A stretch of 64,000 nt of DNA from Metridium senile (GCA_949775045.1 OX459110.1:4658229-4722228); one strand, 5' to 3'; counted from the first letter of the stretch, positions 34,701 to 52,979 are shown. Notes: generated by a model from the letters alone, not told the origin. A program made the numbers and translations.

Positions 34701-37700
34701 CAATACAAACATGGATGGACACGATACAGTACAAACATGGATGGACACAACACAATACAAACATGGATGGACACAATACAGTACAAACATGGATGGACAC
34801 AATACAATACAAACATGGATGGACACAACACAATACAAACATGGATGGACACAATACAATACAAACATGGATGGACACAACACAATACAAACATGGATGG
34901 ACACAATACAAACATGGTTGGACACGATACAATACAAACATGGATGGACACGATACAATACAAACATGGATGGACACAATACAATAAAAACATGGATGGA
35001 CACAATACAATACAAACATGGATGGACACAATACAGTACAAACATGGATGGAAACAACACAATACAAACATGGATGGACACAATACAAACATGCTTGGAC
35101 ACGATACAATACAAACATGGATGGACACGATACAATACAAACATGGATGGACACAATACAATACAAACATGGATGGACACGATACAATACAAACATGGAT
35201 GGACACAATACAAACATGGTTGGACACGATACAATACAAACATGGATGGACACAACACAATACAAACATGGATGGACACAATACAAACATGGTTGGACAC
35301 GATACAATACAAACATGGATGGACACGATACAATACAAACATGGATGGACACAATACAATACAAACATGGATGGACACAATACAATACAAACATGGATGG
35401 ACACAATACAGTACAAACATGGATGGACACAATACAGTACAAACATGGATGGACACAATACAAACATGGATGGACACGATACAATACAAACATGGATGGA
35501 CACGATACAGTACAAACATGGATGGACACAACACAATACAAACATGGATGGACACAATACAATACAAACATGGTTGGACACGATACAATACAAACATGGA
35601 TGGACACAACACAATACAAACATGGATGGACACAATACAAACATGGTTGGTCACGATACAATACAAACATGGATGGACACGATACAATACAAACATGGAT
35701 GGACACAATACAATACAAACATGGATGGACACAATACAATACAAACATGGATGGACACAATACAGTACAAACATGGATGGACACAACACAATACAAACAT
35801 GGATGGACACAATACAAACATGGTTGGACACGATACAATACAAACATGGATGGACACGATAAAATACAAACATGGATGGACACAATACAATACAAACATG
35901 GATGGACACAATACAATACAAACATGGATGGACACAACACAATACAAACATGGATGGACACAATACAAACATGGTTGGACACGATACAATACAAACATGG
36001 ATGGACACGATACAATACAAACATGGATGGACACAATACAATACAAACATGGATGGACACAATACAATACAAACATGGATGGACACAATACAGTACAAAC
36101 ATGGATGGACACAACACAATACAAACATGGATGGACACAATACAAACATGCTTGGACACGATACAATACAAACATGGATGGACACGATACAATACAAACA
36201 TGGATGGACACAATACAATACAAACATGGATGGACACGATACAATACAAACATGGATGGACACAATACAAACATGGATGGACACGATACAATACAAACAT
36301 GGATGGACACAATACAATACAAACATGGATGGACACAATACAATACAAACATGGATGGACACAATACAAACATGCTTGGACACGATACAATACAAACATG
36401 GATGGACACAATACAATACAAACATGGATGGACACAATACAATACAAACATGGATGGACACAATACAAACATGGATGGACACAATACAGTACAAACATGG
36501 ATGGACACGATACAATACAAACATGGATGGACACAACACAATACAAACATGGATGGACACAATACAAACATGGTTGGACACGATACAATACAAACATGGA
36601 TGGACACGATACAATACAAACATGGATGGACACAATACAATACAAACATGGATGGACACAATACAATACAAACATGGATGGACACAATACAGTACAAACA
36701 TGGATGGACACAACACAATACAAACATGGATGGACACAATACAAACATGGTTGGACACGATACAATACAAACATGGATGGACACGATACAATACAAACAT
36801 GGATGGACACAATACAATACAAACATGGATGGACACAATACAATACAAACATGGATGGACACAAAACAGTACAAACATGGATGGACACAATACAATACAA
36901 ACATGGATGGACACAACACAATACAAACATGGATGGACACAATACAAACATGGATGGACACAATACAATACAAACATGGATGGACACAACACAATACAAA
37001 CATGGATGGACACAATACAAACATGGTTGGACACGATACAATACAAACATGGATGGACACGATACAATACAAACATGGATGGACACAATACAATACAAAC
37101 ATGGATGGACACAATACAATACAAACATGGATGGACACAATACAGTACAAACATGGATGGACACAACACAATACAAACATGGATGGACACAATACAAACA
37201 TGCTTGGACACGATACAATACAAACATGGATGGACACGATACAATACAAACATGGATGGACACAATACAATACAAACATGGATGGACACGATACAATACA
37301 AACATGGATGGACACAATACAAACATGGATGGACACGATACAATACAAACATGGATGGACACAATACAATACAAACATGGATGGACACAACACAATACAA
37401 ACATGGATGGACACAATACAAACATGGTTGGACACGATACAATACAAACATGGATGGACACGATACAATACAAACATGGATGGACACAATACAATACAAA
37501 CATGGATGGACACAATACAATACAAACATGGATGGACACAATACAGTACAAACATGGATGGACACAACACAATACAAACATGGATGGACACAATACAAAC
37601 ATGGTTGGACACGATACAATACAAACATGGATGGACACGATACAATACAAACATGGATGGACACAATACAATACAAACATGGATGGACACAATACAATAC

Positions 37701-39851
37701 AAACATGGATGGACACAATACAGTACAAACATGGATGGACACAATACAATACAAACATGGATGGACACAACACAATACAAACATGGATGGACACAATACA
37801 ATACAAACATGGATGGACACGATACAATACAAACATGGATGGACACAATACAATACAAACATGGATGGACACAATACAATACAAACATGGATGGACACAA
37901 TACAGTACAAACATGGATGGACACAATACAATACAAACATGGATGGACACAACACAATACAAACATGGATGGACACAATACAATACAAACATGGATGGAC
38001 ACAATACAAACATGGTTGGACACGATACAATACAAACATGGATGGACACGATACAATACAAACATGGATGGACACAATACAATACAAACATGGATGGACA
38101 CAATACAATACAAACATGGATGGACACAATACAGTACAAACATGGATGGACACAACACAATACAAACATGGATGGACACAATACAAACATGCTTGGACAC
38201 GATACAATACAAACATGGATGGACACGATACAATACAAACATGGATGGACACAATACAATACAAACATGGATGGACACGATACAATACAAACATGGATGG
38301 ACACAATACAAACATGGATGGACACGATACAATACAAACATGGATGGACACAATACAATACAAACATGGATGGACACAATACAATACAAACATGGATGGA
38401 CACAATACAAACATGGATGGACACGATACAATACAAACATGGATGGACACAATACAATACAAACATGGATGGACACAATACAATACAAACATGGATGGAC
38501 ACAATACAGTACAAACATGGATGGACACAATACAATACAAACATGGATGGACACGATACAATACAAACATGGATGGACACGATACAATACAAACATGGAT
38601 GGACACAATACAATACAAACATGGATGGACACAATACAATACAAACATGGATGGACACGATACAATACAAACATGGATGGACACAATACAAACATGGATG
38701 GACACAATACAATACAAACATGGATGGACACAATACAATACAAACATGGATGGACACAATACAAACATGGATGGACACAATACAGTACAAACATGGATGG
38801 ACACGATACAATACAAACATGGATGGACACAATACAATACAAACATGGATGGACACAATGCAATACAAACATGGATGGACACAACACAATACAAACATGG
38901 ATGGACACGATACAATACAAACATGGATGGACACAACACAATACAAACATGGATGGACACAATACAAACATGGTTGGACACGATACAATACAAACATGGA
39001 TGGACACGATACAATACAAACATGGATGGACACAACACAATACAAACATGGATGGACACAATACAAACATGGATGGACACGATACAGTACAAACATGGAT
39101 GGACACAACACAATACAAACATGGATGGACACAATACAAACATGGTTGGACACGATACAATACAAACATGGATGGACACGATACAATACAAACATGGATG
39201 GACACAATACAATACAAACATGGATGGACACAATACAATACAAACATGGATGGACACAATACAGTACAAACATGGTCGAACACAATACAATACAAACATG
39301 GATGGACACAATACAATACAAACATGGATGGACACGATACAATACAAACATGGATGGACACAACACAATACAAACATGGATGGACACAATACAAACATGC
39401 TTGGACACGATACAATACAAACATGGATGGACACAATACAATACAAACATGGATGGACACAATACAATACAAACATGGATGGACACAATACAGTACAAAC
39501 ATGGATGGACACAATACAAACATGGTTGGACACGATACAATACAAACATGGATGGACACGATACAATACAAACATGGATGGACACAACACAATACAAACA
39601 TGGATGGACACAATACAAACATGGATGGACACGATACAGTACAAACATGGATGGACACAACACAATACAAACATGGATGGACACAATACAAACATGGTTG
39701 GACACGATACAATACAAACATGGATGGACACGATACAATACAAACATGGATGGACACAATACAATACAAACATGGATGGACACAATACAATACAAACATG
39801 GATGGACACAATACAGTACAAACATGGATGGACACAATACAGTACAAACAT
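34417..39851 (+). repeat. Stretch lacking the n-type (GTTGAAC) unit
   Basis: Elsewhere the GTTGAAC unit usually recurs within 0.2-2.5 kb. Here it is absent for about 5.4 kb; the nearest is a variant GTCGAAC near 39276. The stretch is rich in tL4, L4, L3 and S units and in the ATGCTTGG head (near 35093, 36150, 36374, 37201, 38190 and 39400). With no GTTGAAC, all three plus-strand frames stay open together for about 4 kb (35872-39857). It looks like an older or separately amplified subfamily block. A shorter block of similar character lies at about 2.8-5.3 kb. Confidence 0.8.
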
Positions 39852-40872
39852 GGTTGAACACAATACAATACAAACATGGATGGACACAATACAATACAAA
39901 CATGGATGGACACGATACAATACAAACATGGATGGACACAACACAATACAAACATGGATGGACACAATACAAACATGCTTGGACACGATACAATACAAAC
40001 ATGGATGGACACAATACAAACATGGTTGGACACGATACAATACAAACATGGATGGACACAATACAGTACAAACATGGATGGACACAATACAATACAAACA
40101 TGGATGGACACAATACAGTACAAACATGGTTGAACACAATACAATACAAACATGGATGGACACAATACAATACAAACATGGATGGACACGATACAATACA
40201 AACATGGATGGACACAACACAATACAAACATGGATGGACACAATACAAACATGCTTGGACACGATACAATACAAACATGGATGGACACAATACAATACAA
40301 ACATGGATGGACACAATACAATACAAACATGGATGGACACAATACAGTACAAACATGGATGGACACAATACAGTACAAACATGGATGGACACAATACAAA
40401 CATGGATGGACACGACACAATACAAACATGGATGGACACGATACAGTACAAACATGGATGGACACAACACAATACAAACATGGATGGACACAATACAATA
40501 CAAACATGGTTGGACACAATACAATACAAACATGGATGGACACAATACAATACAAACATGGATGGACACGATACAATACAAACATGGATGGACACAATAC
40601 AGTACAAACATGGTTGAACACAATACAATACAAACATGGATGGACACAATACAATACAAACATGGATGGACACAATACAGTACAAACATGGATGGACACA
40701 ACACAATACAAACATGGATGGACACAATACAAACATGGATGGACACAATACAATACAAACATGGTTGGACACAATACAATACAAACATGGATGGACACAA
40801 TACAATACAAACATGGATGGACACGATACAATACAAACATGGATGGACACAATACAGTACAAACATGGTTGA

Positions 40873-41611
40873 ACACAATACAATACAAACATGGATGGAC
40901 ACAATACAATACAAACATGGATGGACACGATACAGTACAAACATGGATGGACACAACACAATACAAACATGGATGGACACAATACAAACATGGTTGGACA
41001 CGATACAATACAAACATGGATGGACACAATACAATACAAACATGGATGGACACAATACAATACAAACATGGATGGACACAATACAGTACAAACATGGATG
41101 GACACAATACAGTACAAAGATGGATGGACACAATACAAACATGGATGGACACGATACAATACAAACATGGATGGACACGATACAGTACAAACATGGATGG
41201 ACACAACACAATACAAACATGGATGGACACAATACAGTACAAACATGGATGGACACAATACAATACAAACATGGATGGACACAACACAATACAAACATGG
41301 ATGGACACAATACAATACAAACATGGATGGACACAATACAGTACAAACATGGATGGACACAATACAGTACAAACATGGATGGACACAATACAAACATGGA
41401 TGGACACGACACAATACAAACATGGATGGACACGATACAGTACAAACATGGATGGACACAAAACAATACAAACATGGATGGACACAATACAATACAAACA
41501 TGGTTGGACACAATACAATACAAACATGGATGGACACAATACAATACAAACATGGATGGACACGATACAATACAAACATGGATGGACACAATACAGTACA
41601 AACATGGTTGA
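40873..41611 (+). repeat. Alpha module, copy 8
   Basis: Flanked by beta on both sides (40618-40872 and 41612-41866). Private changes are AAAGATGG near 41109 and ACAAAACAATAC near 41460. This is the first alpha after the n-free stretch and about 9.7 kb from the previous one. Confidence 0.86.
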
Positions 41612-42339
41612 ACACAATACAATACAAACATGGATGGACACAATACAATACAAACATGGATGGACACGATACAGTACAAACATGGATGGACACAACACAA
41701 TACAAACATGGATGGACACAATACAAACATGGATGGACACAATACAATACAAACATGGTTGGACACAATACAATACAAACATGGATGGACACAATACAAT
41801 ACAAACATGGATGGACACGATACAATACAAACATGGATGGACACAATACAGTACAAACATGGTTGAACACAATACAATACAAACATGGATGGACACAATA
41901 CAATACAAACATGGATGGACACGATACAGTACAAACATGGATGGACACAACACAATACAAACATGGATGGACACAATACAAACATGGTTGGACACGATAC
42001 AATACAAACATGGATGGACACAATACAATACAAACATGGATGGACACAATACAATACAAACATGGATGGACACAATACAGTACAAACATGGATGGACACA
42101 ATACAGTACAAACATGGATGGACACAATACAAACATGGATGGACACGATACAATACAAACATGGATGGACACGATACAGTACAAACATGGATGGACACAA
42201 CACAATACAAACATGGATGGACACAATACAATACAAACATGGATGGACACAACACAATACAAACATGGATGGACACAATACAAACATGGTTGGACACGAT
42301 ACAATACAAACATGGATGGACACGATACAATACAAACAT

Positions 42340-43662
42340 GGATGGACACAATACAATAAAAACATGGATGGACACAATACAATACAAACATGGATGGACA
42401 CAATACAGTACAAACATGGATGGACACAACACAATACAAACATGGATGGACACAATACAAACATGCTTGGACACGATACAATACAAACATGGATGGACAC
42501 GATACAATACAAACATGGATGGACACAATACAATACAAACATGGATGGACACGATACAATACAAACATGGATGGACACAATACAAACATGGTTGGACACG
42601 ATACAATACAAACATGGATGGACACAACACAATACAAACATGGATGGACACAATACAAACATGGTTGGACACGATACAATACAAACATGGATGGACACGA
42701 TACAATACAAACATGGATGGACACAATACAATACAAACATGGATGGACACAATACAATACAAACATGGATGGACACAATACAGTACAAACATGGATGGAC
42801 ACAATACAGTACAAACATGGATGGACACAATACAAACATGGATGGAAACGATACAATACAAACATGGATGGACACGATACAGTACAAACATGGATGGACA
42901 CAACACAATACAAACATGGATGGACACAATACAATACAAACATGGTTGGACACGATACATTACAAACATGGATGGACACAACACAATACAAACATGGATG
43001 GACACAATACAAACATGGTTGGACACGATACAATACAAACATGGATGGACACGATACAATACAAACATGGATGGACACAATACAATACAAACATGGATGG
43101 ACACAATACAATACAAACATGGATGGACACAATACAGTACAAACATGGATGGACACAATACAGTACAAACATGGATGGACACAATACAAACATGGATGGA
43201 CACGACACAATACAAACATGGATGGACACGATACAGTACAAACATGGATGGACACAACACAATACAAACATGGATGGACACAATACAATACAAACATGGT
43301 TGGACACAATACAATACAAACATGGATGGACACAATACAATACAAACATGGATGGACACGATACAATACAAACATGGATGGACACAATACAGTACAAACA
43401 TGGTTGAACACAATACAATACAAACATGGATGGACACAATACAATACAAACATGGATGGACACAATACAGTACAAACATGGATGGACACAACACAATACA
43501 AACATGGATGGACACAATACAAACATGGATGGACACAATACAATACAAACATGGTTGGACACAATACAATACAAACATGGATGGACACAATACAATACAA
43601 ACATGGATGGACACGATACAATACAAACATGGATGGACACAATACAGTACAAACATGGTTGA
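42340..43662 (+). repeat. Dispersed block, copy 1 of 3
   Basis: Identified by rare markers in fixed order: AATAAAAAC near 42357, GGAAACG at 42844, GATACATTAC near 42958, then n-type ends at 43407 and 43662. All five recur 15,772 bp downstream. The first three also recur about 9.5 kb downstream, with indels. The blocks are separated by unrelated module strings, so this is not simple adjacent duplication. Confidence 0.82.
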
Positions 43663-45189
43663 ACACAATACAATACAAACATGGATGGACACAATACAAT
43701 ACAAACATGGATGGACACGATACAGTACAAACATGGATGGACACAACACAATACAAACATGGATGGACACAATACAAACATGGTTGGACACGATACAATA
43801 CAAACATGGATGGACACAATACAATACAAACATGGATGGACACAATACAATACAAACATGGATGGACACAATACAGTACAAACATGGATGGACACAATAC
43901 AGTACAAACATGGATGGACACAATACAAACATGGATGGACACGATACAATACAAACATGGATGGACACGATACAGTACAAACATGGATGGACACAACACA
44001 ATACAAACATGGATGGACACAATACAGTACAAACATGGATGGACACAATACAGTACAAACATGGATGGACACAATACAAACATGGATGGACACGACACAA
44101 TACAAACATGGATGGACACGATACAGTACAAACATGGATGGACACAATACAGTACAAACATGGATGGACACAATACAAACATGGATGGACACGACACAAT
44201 ACAAACATGGATGGACACGATACAGTACAAACATGGATGGACACAACACAATACAAACATGGATGGACACAATACAATACAAACATGGTTGGACACAATA
44301 CAATACAAACATGGATGGACACAATACAATACAAACATGGATGGACACGATACAATACAAACATGGATGGACACAATACAGTACAAACATGGTTGAACAC
44401 AATACAATACAAACATGGATGGACACAATACAATACAAACATGGATGGACACAATACAGTACAAACATGGATGGACACAACACAATACAAACATGGATGG
44501 ACACAATACAAACATGGATGGACACAATACAATACAAACATGGATGGACACAATACAGTACAAACATGGATGGACACAATACAATACAAACATGGATGGA
44601 CACAACACAATACAAACATGGATGGACACAATACAAACATGGATGGACACAATACAATACAAACATGGATGGACACAACACAATACAAACATGGATGGAC
44701 ACAATACAAACATGGTTGGACACGATACAATACAAACATGGATGGACACGATACAATACAAACATGGATGGACACAATACAATACAAACATGGATGGACA
44801 CAATACAGTACAAACATGGTTGAACACAATACAATACAAACATGGATGGACACAATACAAACATGGATGGACACAATACAATACAAACATGGATGGACAC
44901 AATACAATACAAACATGGATGGACACAATACAGTACAAACATGGATGGACACAACACAATACAAACATGGATGGACACAATACAAACATGGATGGACACA
45001 ATACAATACAAACATGGTTGGACACAATACAATACAAACATGGATGGACACAATACAATACAAACATGGATGGACACGATACAATACAAACATGGATGGA
45101 CACAATACAGTACAAACATGGTTGAACACAATACAATACAAACATGGATGGACACAATACAATACAAACATGGATGGACACGATACAGT

Positions 45190-48100
45190 ACAAACATGGA
45201 TGGACACAACACAATACAAACATGGATGGACACAATACAAACATGGTTGGACACGATACAATACAAACATGGATGGACACAATACAATACAAACATGGAT
45301 GGACACAATACAATACAAACATGGATGGACACAATACAGTACAAACATGGATGGACACAATACAGTACAAACATGGATGGACACAATACAAACATGGATG
45401 GACACGATACAATACAAACATGGATGGACACGATACAGTACAAACATGGATGGACACAACACAATACAAACATGGATGGACACAATACAGTACAAACATG
45501 GATGGACACAATACAATACAAACATGGATGAACACAACACAATACAAACATGGATGGACACAATACAATACAAACATGGATGGACACAATACAGTACAAA
45601 CATGGATGGACACAATACAGTACAAACATGGATGGACACAATACAAACATGGATGGACACGACACAATACAAACATGGATGGACACGATACAGTACAAAC
45701 ATGGATGGACACAATACAGTACAAACATGGATGGACACAATACAAACATGGATGGACACGACACAATACAAACATGGATGGACACGATACAGTACAAACA
45801 TGGATGGACACAACACAATACAAACATGGATGGACACAATACAATACAAACATGGTTGGACACAATACAATACAAACATGGATGGACACAATACAATACA
45901 AACATGGATGGACACGATACAATACAAACATGGATGGACACAATACAGTACAAACATGGTTGAACACAATACAATACAAACATGGATGGACACAATACAA
46001 TACAAACATGGATGGACACAATACAGTACAAACATGGATGGACACAACACAATACAAACATGGATGGACACAATACAAACATGGATGGACACAATACAAT
46101 ACAAACATGGATGGACACAATACAGTACAAACATGGATGGACACAATACAATACAAACATGGATGGACACAACACAATACAAACATGGATGGACACAATA
46201 CAAACATGGATGGACACAATACAATACAAACATGGATGGACACAACACAATACAAACATGGATGGACACAATACAAACATGGTTGGACACGATACAATAC
46301 AAACATGGATGGACACGATACAATACAAACATGGATGGACACAATACAATACAAACATGGATGGACACAATACAGTACAAACATGGTTGAACACAATACA
46401 ATACAAACATGGATGGACACAATACAATACAAACATGGATGGACACGATACAATACAAACATGGATGGACACAACACAATACAAACATGGATGGACACAA
46501 TACAAACATGCTTGGACACGATACAATACAAACATGGATGGACACAATACAATACAAACATGGATGGACACAATACAATACAAACATGGATGGACACAAT
46601 ACAGTACAAACATGGATGGACACAATACAGTACAAACATGGATGGACACAATACAAACATGGATGGACACGACACAATACAAACATGGATGGACACGATA
46701 CAGTACAAACATGGATGGACACAACACAATACAAACATGGATGGACACAATACAATACAAACATGGTTGGACACAATACAATACAAACATGGATGGACAC
46801 AATACAATACAAACATGGATGGACACGATACAATACAAACATGGATGGACACAATACAGTACAAACATGGTTGAACACAATACAATACAAACATGGATGG
46901 ACACAATACAATACAAACATGGATGGACACAATACAGTACAAACATGGATGGACACAATACAGTACAAACATGGATGGACACAATACAAACATGGATGGA
47001 CACGACACAATACAAACATGGATGGACACGATACAGTACAAACATGGATGGACACAACACAATACAAACATGGATGGACACAATACAATACAAACATGGT
47101 TGGACACAATACAATACAAACATGGATGGACACAATACAATACAAACATGGATGGACACGATACAATACAAACATGGATGGACACAATACAGTACAAACA
47201 TGGTTGAACACAATACAATACAAACATGGATGGACACAATACAATACAAACATGGATGGACACGATACAGTACAAACATGGATGGACACAACACAATACA
47301 AACATGGATGGACACAATACAAACATGGATGGACACAATACAATACAAACATGGTTGGACACAATACAATACAAACATGGATGGACACAATACAATACAA
47401 ACATGGATGGACACGATACAATACAAACATGGATGGACACAATACAGTACAAACATGGTTGAACACAATACAATACAAACATGGATGGACACAATACAAT
47501 ACAAACATGGATGGACACGATACAGTACAAACATGGATGGACACAACACAATACAAACATGGATGGACACAATACAAACATGGTTGGACACGATACAATA
47601 CAAACATGGATGGACACAATACAATACAAACATGGATGGACACAATACAATACAAACATGGATGGACACAATACAGTACAAACATGGATGGACACAATAC
47701 AGTACAAACATGGATGGACACAATACAAACATGGATGGACACGATACAATACAAACATGGATGGACACGATACAGTACAAACATGGATGGACACAACACA
47801 ATACAAACATGGATGGACACAATACAAACATGGTTGGACACGATACAATACAAACATGGATGGACACAATACAATACAAACATGGATGGACACAATACAA
47901 TACAAACATGGATGGACACAATACAGTACAAACATGGATGGACACAATACAGTACAAACATGGATGGACACAATACAAACATGGATGGACACGATACAAT
48001 ACAAACATGGATGGACACGATACAGTACAAACATGGATGGACACAACACAATACAAACATGGATGGACACAATACAGTACAAACATGGATGGACACAATA

Positions 48101-50363
48101 CAATACAAACATGGATGAACACAACACAATACAAACATGGATGGACACAATACAATACAAACATGGATGGACACAATACAGTACAAACATGGATGGACAC
48201 AATACAGTACAAACATGGATGGACACAATACAAACATGGATGGACACGACACAATACAAACATGGATGGACACGATACAGTACAAACATGGATGGACACA
48301 ATACAGTACAAACATGGATGGACACAATACAAACATGGATGGACACGACACAATACAAACATGGATGGACACGATACAGTACAAACATGGATGGACACAA
48401 CACAATACAAACATGGATGGACACAATACAATACAAACATGGTTGGACACAATACAATACAAACATGGATGGACACAATACAATACAAACATGGATGGAC
48501 ACGATACAATACAAACATGGATGGACACAATACAGTACAAACATGGTTGAACACAATACAATACAAACATGGATGGACACAATACAATACAAACATGGAT
48601 GGACACAATACAGTACAAACATGGATGGACACAACACAATACAAACATGGATGGACACAATACAAACATGGATGGACACAATACAATACAAACATGGATG
48701 GACACAATACAGTACAAACATGGATGGACACAATACAATACAAACATGGATGGACACAACACAATACAAACATGGATGGACACAATACAAACATGGATGG
48801 ACACAATACAATACAAACATGGATGGACACAACACAATACAAACATGGATGGACACAATACAAACATGGTTGGACACGATACAATACAAACATGGATGGA
48901 CACGATACAATACAAACATGGATGGACACAATACAATACAAACATGGATGGACACAATACAGTACAAACATGGTTGAACACAATACAATACAAACATGGA
49001 TGGACACAATACAATACAAACATGGATGGACACGATACAATACAAACATGGATGGACACAACACAATACAAACATGGATGGACACAATACAAACATGCTT
49101 GGACACGATACAATACAAACATGGATGGACACAATACAATACAAACATGGATGGACACAATACAATACAAACATGGATGGACACAATACAGTACAAACAT
49201 GGATGGACACAATACAGTACAAACATGGATGGACACAATACAAACATGGATGGACACGACACAATACAAACATGGATGGACACGATACAGTACAAACATG
49301 GATGGACACAACACAATACAAACATGGATGGACACAATACAATACAAACATGGTTGGACACAATACAATACAAACATGGATGGACACAATACAATACAAA
49401 CATGGATGGACACGATACAATACAAACATGGATGGACACAATACAGTACAAACATGGTTGAACACAATACAATACAAACATGGATGGACACAATACAATA
49501 CAAACATGGATGGACACAATACAGTACAAACATGGATGGACACAATACAGTACAAACATGGATGGACACAATACAAACATGGATGGACACGACACAATAC
49601 AAACATGGATGGACACGATACAGTACAAACATGGATGGACACAACACAATACAAACATGGATGGACACAATACAATACAAACATGGTTGGACACAATACA
49701 ATACAAACATGGATGGACACAATACAATACAAACATGGATGGACACGATACAATACAAACATGGATGGACACAATACAGTACAAACATGGTTGAACACAA
49801 TACAATACAAACATGGATGGACACAATACAATACAAACATGGATGGACACGATACAGTACAAACATGGATGGACACAACACAATACAAACATGGATGGAC
49901 ACAATACAAACATGGATGGACACAATACAATACAAACATGGTTGGACACAATACAATACAAACATGGATGGACACAATACAATACAAACATGGATGGACA
50001 CGATACAATACAAACATGGATGGACACAATACAGTACAAACATGGTTGAACACAATACAATACAAACATGGATGGACACAATACAATACAAACATGGATG
50101 GACACGATACAGTACAAACATGGATGGACACAACACAATACAAACATGGATGGACACAATACAAACATGGTTGGACACGATACAATACAAACATGGATGG
50201 ACACAATACAATACAAACATGGATGGACACAATACAATACAAACATGGATGGACACAATACAGTACAAACATGGATGGACACAATACAGTACAAACATGG
50301 ATGGACACAATACAAACATGGATGGACACGATACAATACAAACATGGATGGACACGATACAGT
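45190..50363 (+). repeat. 2587-bp tandem duplication
   Basis: Copies at about 45190-47776 and 47777-50363. Ends at 45531, 45963, 46390, 46874, 47207 and 47462 recur at 48118, 48550, 48977, 49461, 49794 and 50049. The rare head ATGGATGAAC (45531 and 48118) is shared. The length fits 89 long plus 13 short units. I saw no clear private difference between the two copies, which suggests this is among the youngest events in the window. Confidence 0.86.
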
Positions 50364-51805
50364 ACAAACATGGATGGACACAACACAATACAAACATGGA
50401 TGGACACAATACAGTACAAACATGGATGGACACAATACAATACAAACATGGATGGACACAACACAATACAAACATGGATGGACACAATACAATACAAACA
50501 TGGATGGACACAACACAATACAAACATGGATGGACACGACACAATACAAACATGGATGGACACGATACAGTACAAACATGGATGGACACAACACAATACA
50601 AACATGGATGGACACAATACAATACAAACATGGTTGGACACAATACAATACAAACATGGATGGACACAATACAATACAAACATGGATGGACACGATACAA
50701 TACAAACATGGATGGACACAATACAGTACAAACATGGTTGAACACAATACAATACAAACATGGATGGACACAATACAATACAAACATGGATGGACACAAT
50801 ACAGTACAAACATGGATGGACACAATACAGTACAAACATGGATGGACACAATACAAACATGGATGGACACGACACAATACAAACATGGATGGACACGATA
50901 CAGTACAAACATGGATGGACACAACACAATACAAACATGGATGGACACAATACAATACAAACATGGTTGGACACAATACAATACAAACATGGATGGACAC
51001 AATACAATACAAACATGGATGGACACGATACAATACAAACATGGATGGACACAATACAGTACAAACATGGTTGAACACAATACAATACAAACATGGATGG
51101 ACACAATACAATACAAACATGGATGGACACGATACAGTACAAACATGGATGGACACAACACAATACAAACATGGATGGACACAATACAAACATGGATGGA
51201 CACAATACAATACAAACATGGTTGGACACAATACAATACAAACATGGATGGACACAATACAATACAAACATGGATGGACACGATACAATACAAACATGGA
51301 TGGACACAATACAGTACAAACATGGTTGAACACAATACAATACAAACATGGATGGACACAATACAATACAAACATGGATGGACACGATACAGTACAAACA
51401 TGGATGGACACAACACAATACAAACATGGATGGACACAATACAAACATGGTTGGACACGATACAATACAAACATGGATGGACACAATACAATACAAACAT
51501 GGATGGACACAATACAATACAAACATGGATGGACACAATACAGTACAAACATGGATGGACACAATACAGTACAAACATGGATGGACACAATACAAACATG
51601 GATGGACACGATACAATACAAACATGGATGGACACGATACAGTACAAACATGGATGGACACAACACAATACAAACATGGATGGACACAATACAGTACAAA
51701 CATGGATGGACACAATACAATACAAACATGGATGGACACAACACAATACAAACATGGATGGACACAATACAATACAAACATGGATGGACACAACACAATA
51801 CAAAC
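49245..51805 (+). repeat. 1280-bp tandem duplication
   Basis: Copies at about 49245-50524 and 50525-51805. Ends at 49461, 49794 and 50049 recur at 50741, 51074 and 51329. It overlaps the second copy of the 2587-bp duplication, so it followed that event or reused part of it. The length fits 46 long plus 4 short units. Confidence 0.83.
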
Positions 51806-51879
51806 ATGGATGGACACAATACAAACATGGTTGGACACGATACAATACAAACATGGATGGACACGATACAATACAAACA

Positions 51880-52979
51880 TGGATGGACACAATACAATAA
51901 AAACATGGATGGACACAATACAATACAAACATGGATGGACACAATACAGTACAAACATGGATGGACACAACACAATACAAACATGGATGGACACAATACA
52001 AACATGCTTGGACACGATACAATACAAACATGGATGGACACGATACAATACAAACATGGATGGACACGATACAATACAAACATGGATGGACACAACACAA
52101 TACAAACATGGATGGACACAATACAAACATGGTTGGACACGATACAATACAAACATGGATGGACACGATACAATACAAACATGGATGGACACAATACAAT
52201 ACAAACATGGATGGACACAATACAATACAAACATGGATGGACACAATACAGTACAAACATGGATGGACACAATACAGTACAAACATGGATGGACACAATA
52301 CAAACATGGATGGAAACGATACAATACAAACATGGATGGACACGATACAGTACAAACATGGATGGACACAACACAATACAAACATGGATGGACACAATAC
52401 AATACAAACATGGTTGGACACGATACATTACAAACATGGATGGACACAACACAATACAAACATGGATGGACACAATACAAACATGGTTGGACACGATACA
52501 ATACAAACATGGATGGACACGATACAATACAAACATGGATGGACACAATACAATACAAACATGGATGGACACAATACAATACAAACATGGATGGACACAA
52601 TACAGTACAAACATGGTTGAACACAATACAATACAAACATGGATGGACACAATACAATACAAACATGGATGGACACGATACAATACAAACATGGATGGAC
52701 ACAATACAGTACAAACATGGTTGAACACAATACAATACAAACATGGATGGACACAATACAATACAAACATGGATGGACACAATACAGTACAAACATGGAT
52801 GGACACAACACAATACAAACATGGATGGACACAATACAAACATGGATGGACACAATACAATACAAACATGGTTGGACACAATACAATACAAACATGGATG
52901 GACACAATACAATACAAACATGGATGGACACGATACAATACAAACATGGATGGACACAATACAGTACAAACATGGTTGA
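51880..52979 (+). repeat. Dispersed block, copy 2 of 3 (deleted)
   Basis: GGAAACG (52312) and GATACATTAC (near 52426) sit 9468 bp from the first block, but AATAAAAAC (near 51898) sits 9541 bp away. A 73-bp segment (L1, L4, S) is therefore missing between the markers. After the CATTAC marker another 151 bp is missing before the n-type end at 52724; a normal beta ends at 52979. Deletions are in whole units. Confidence 0.8.

Noticed and set aside
32832..39857. Plus-strand open frame of 2,341 codons starting MVGHNT
   Set aside because: All three plus frames are open through much of this region because the GTTGAAC unit is absent. The start is simply one of the ATGs present in every unit.
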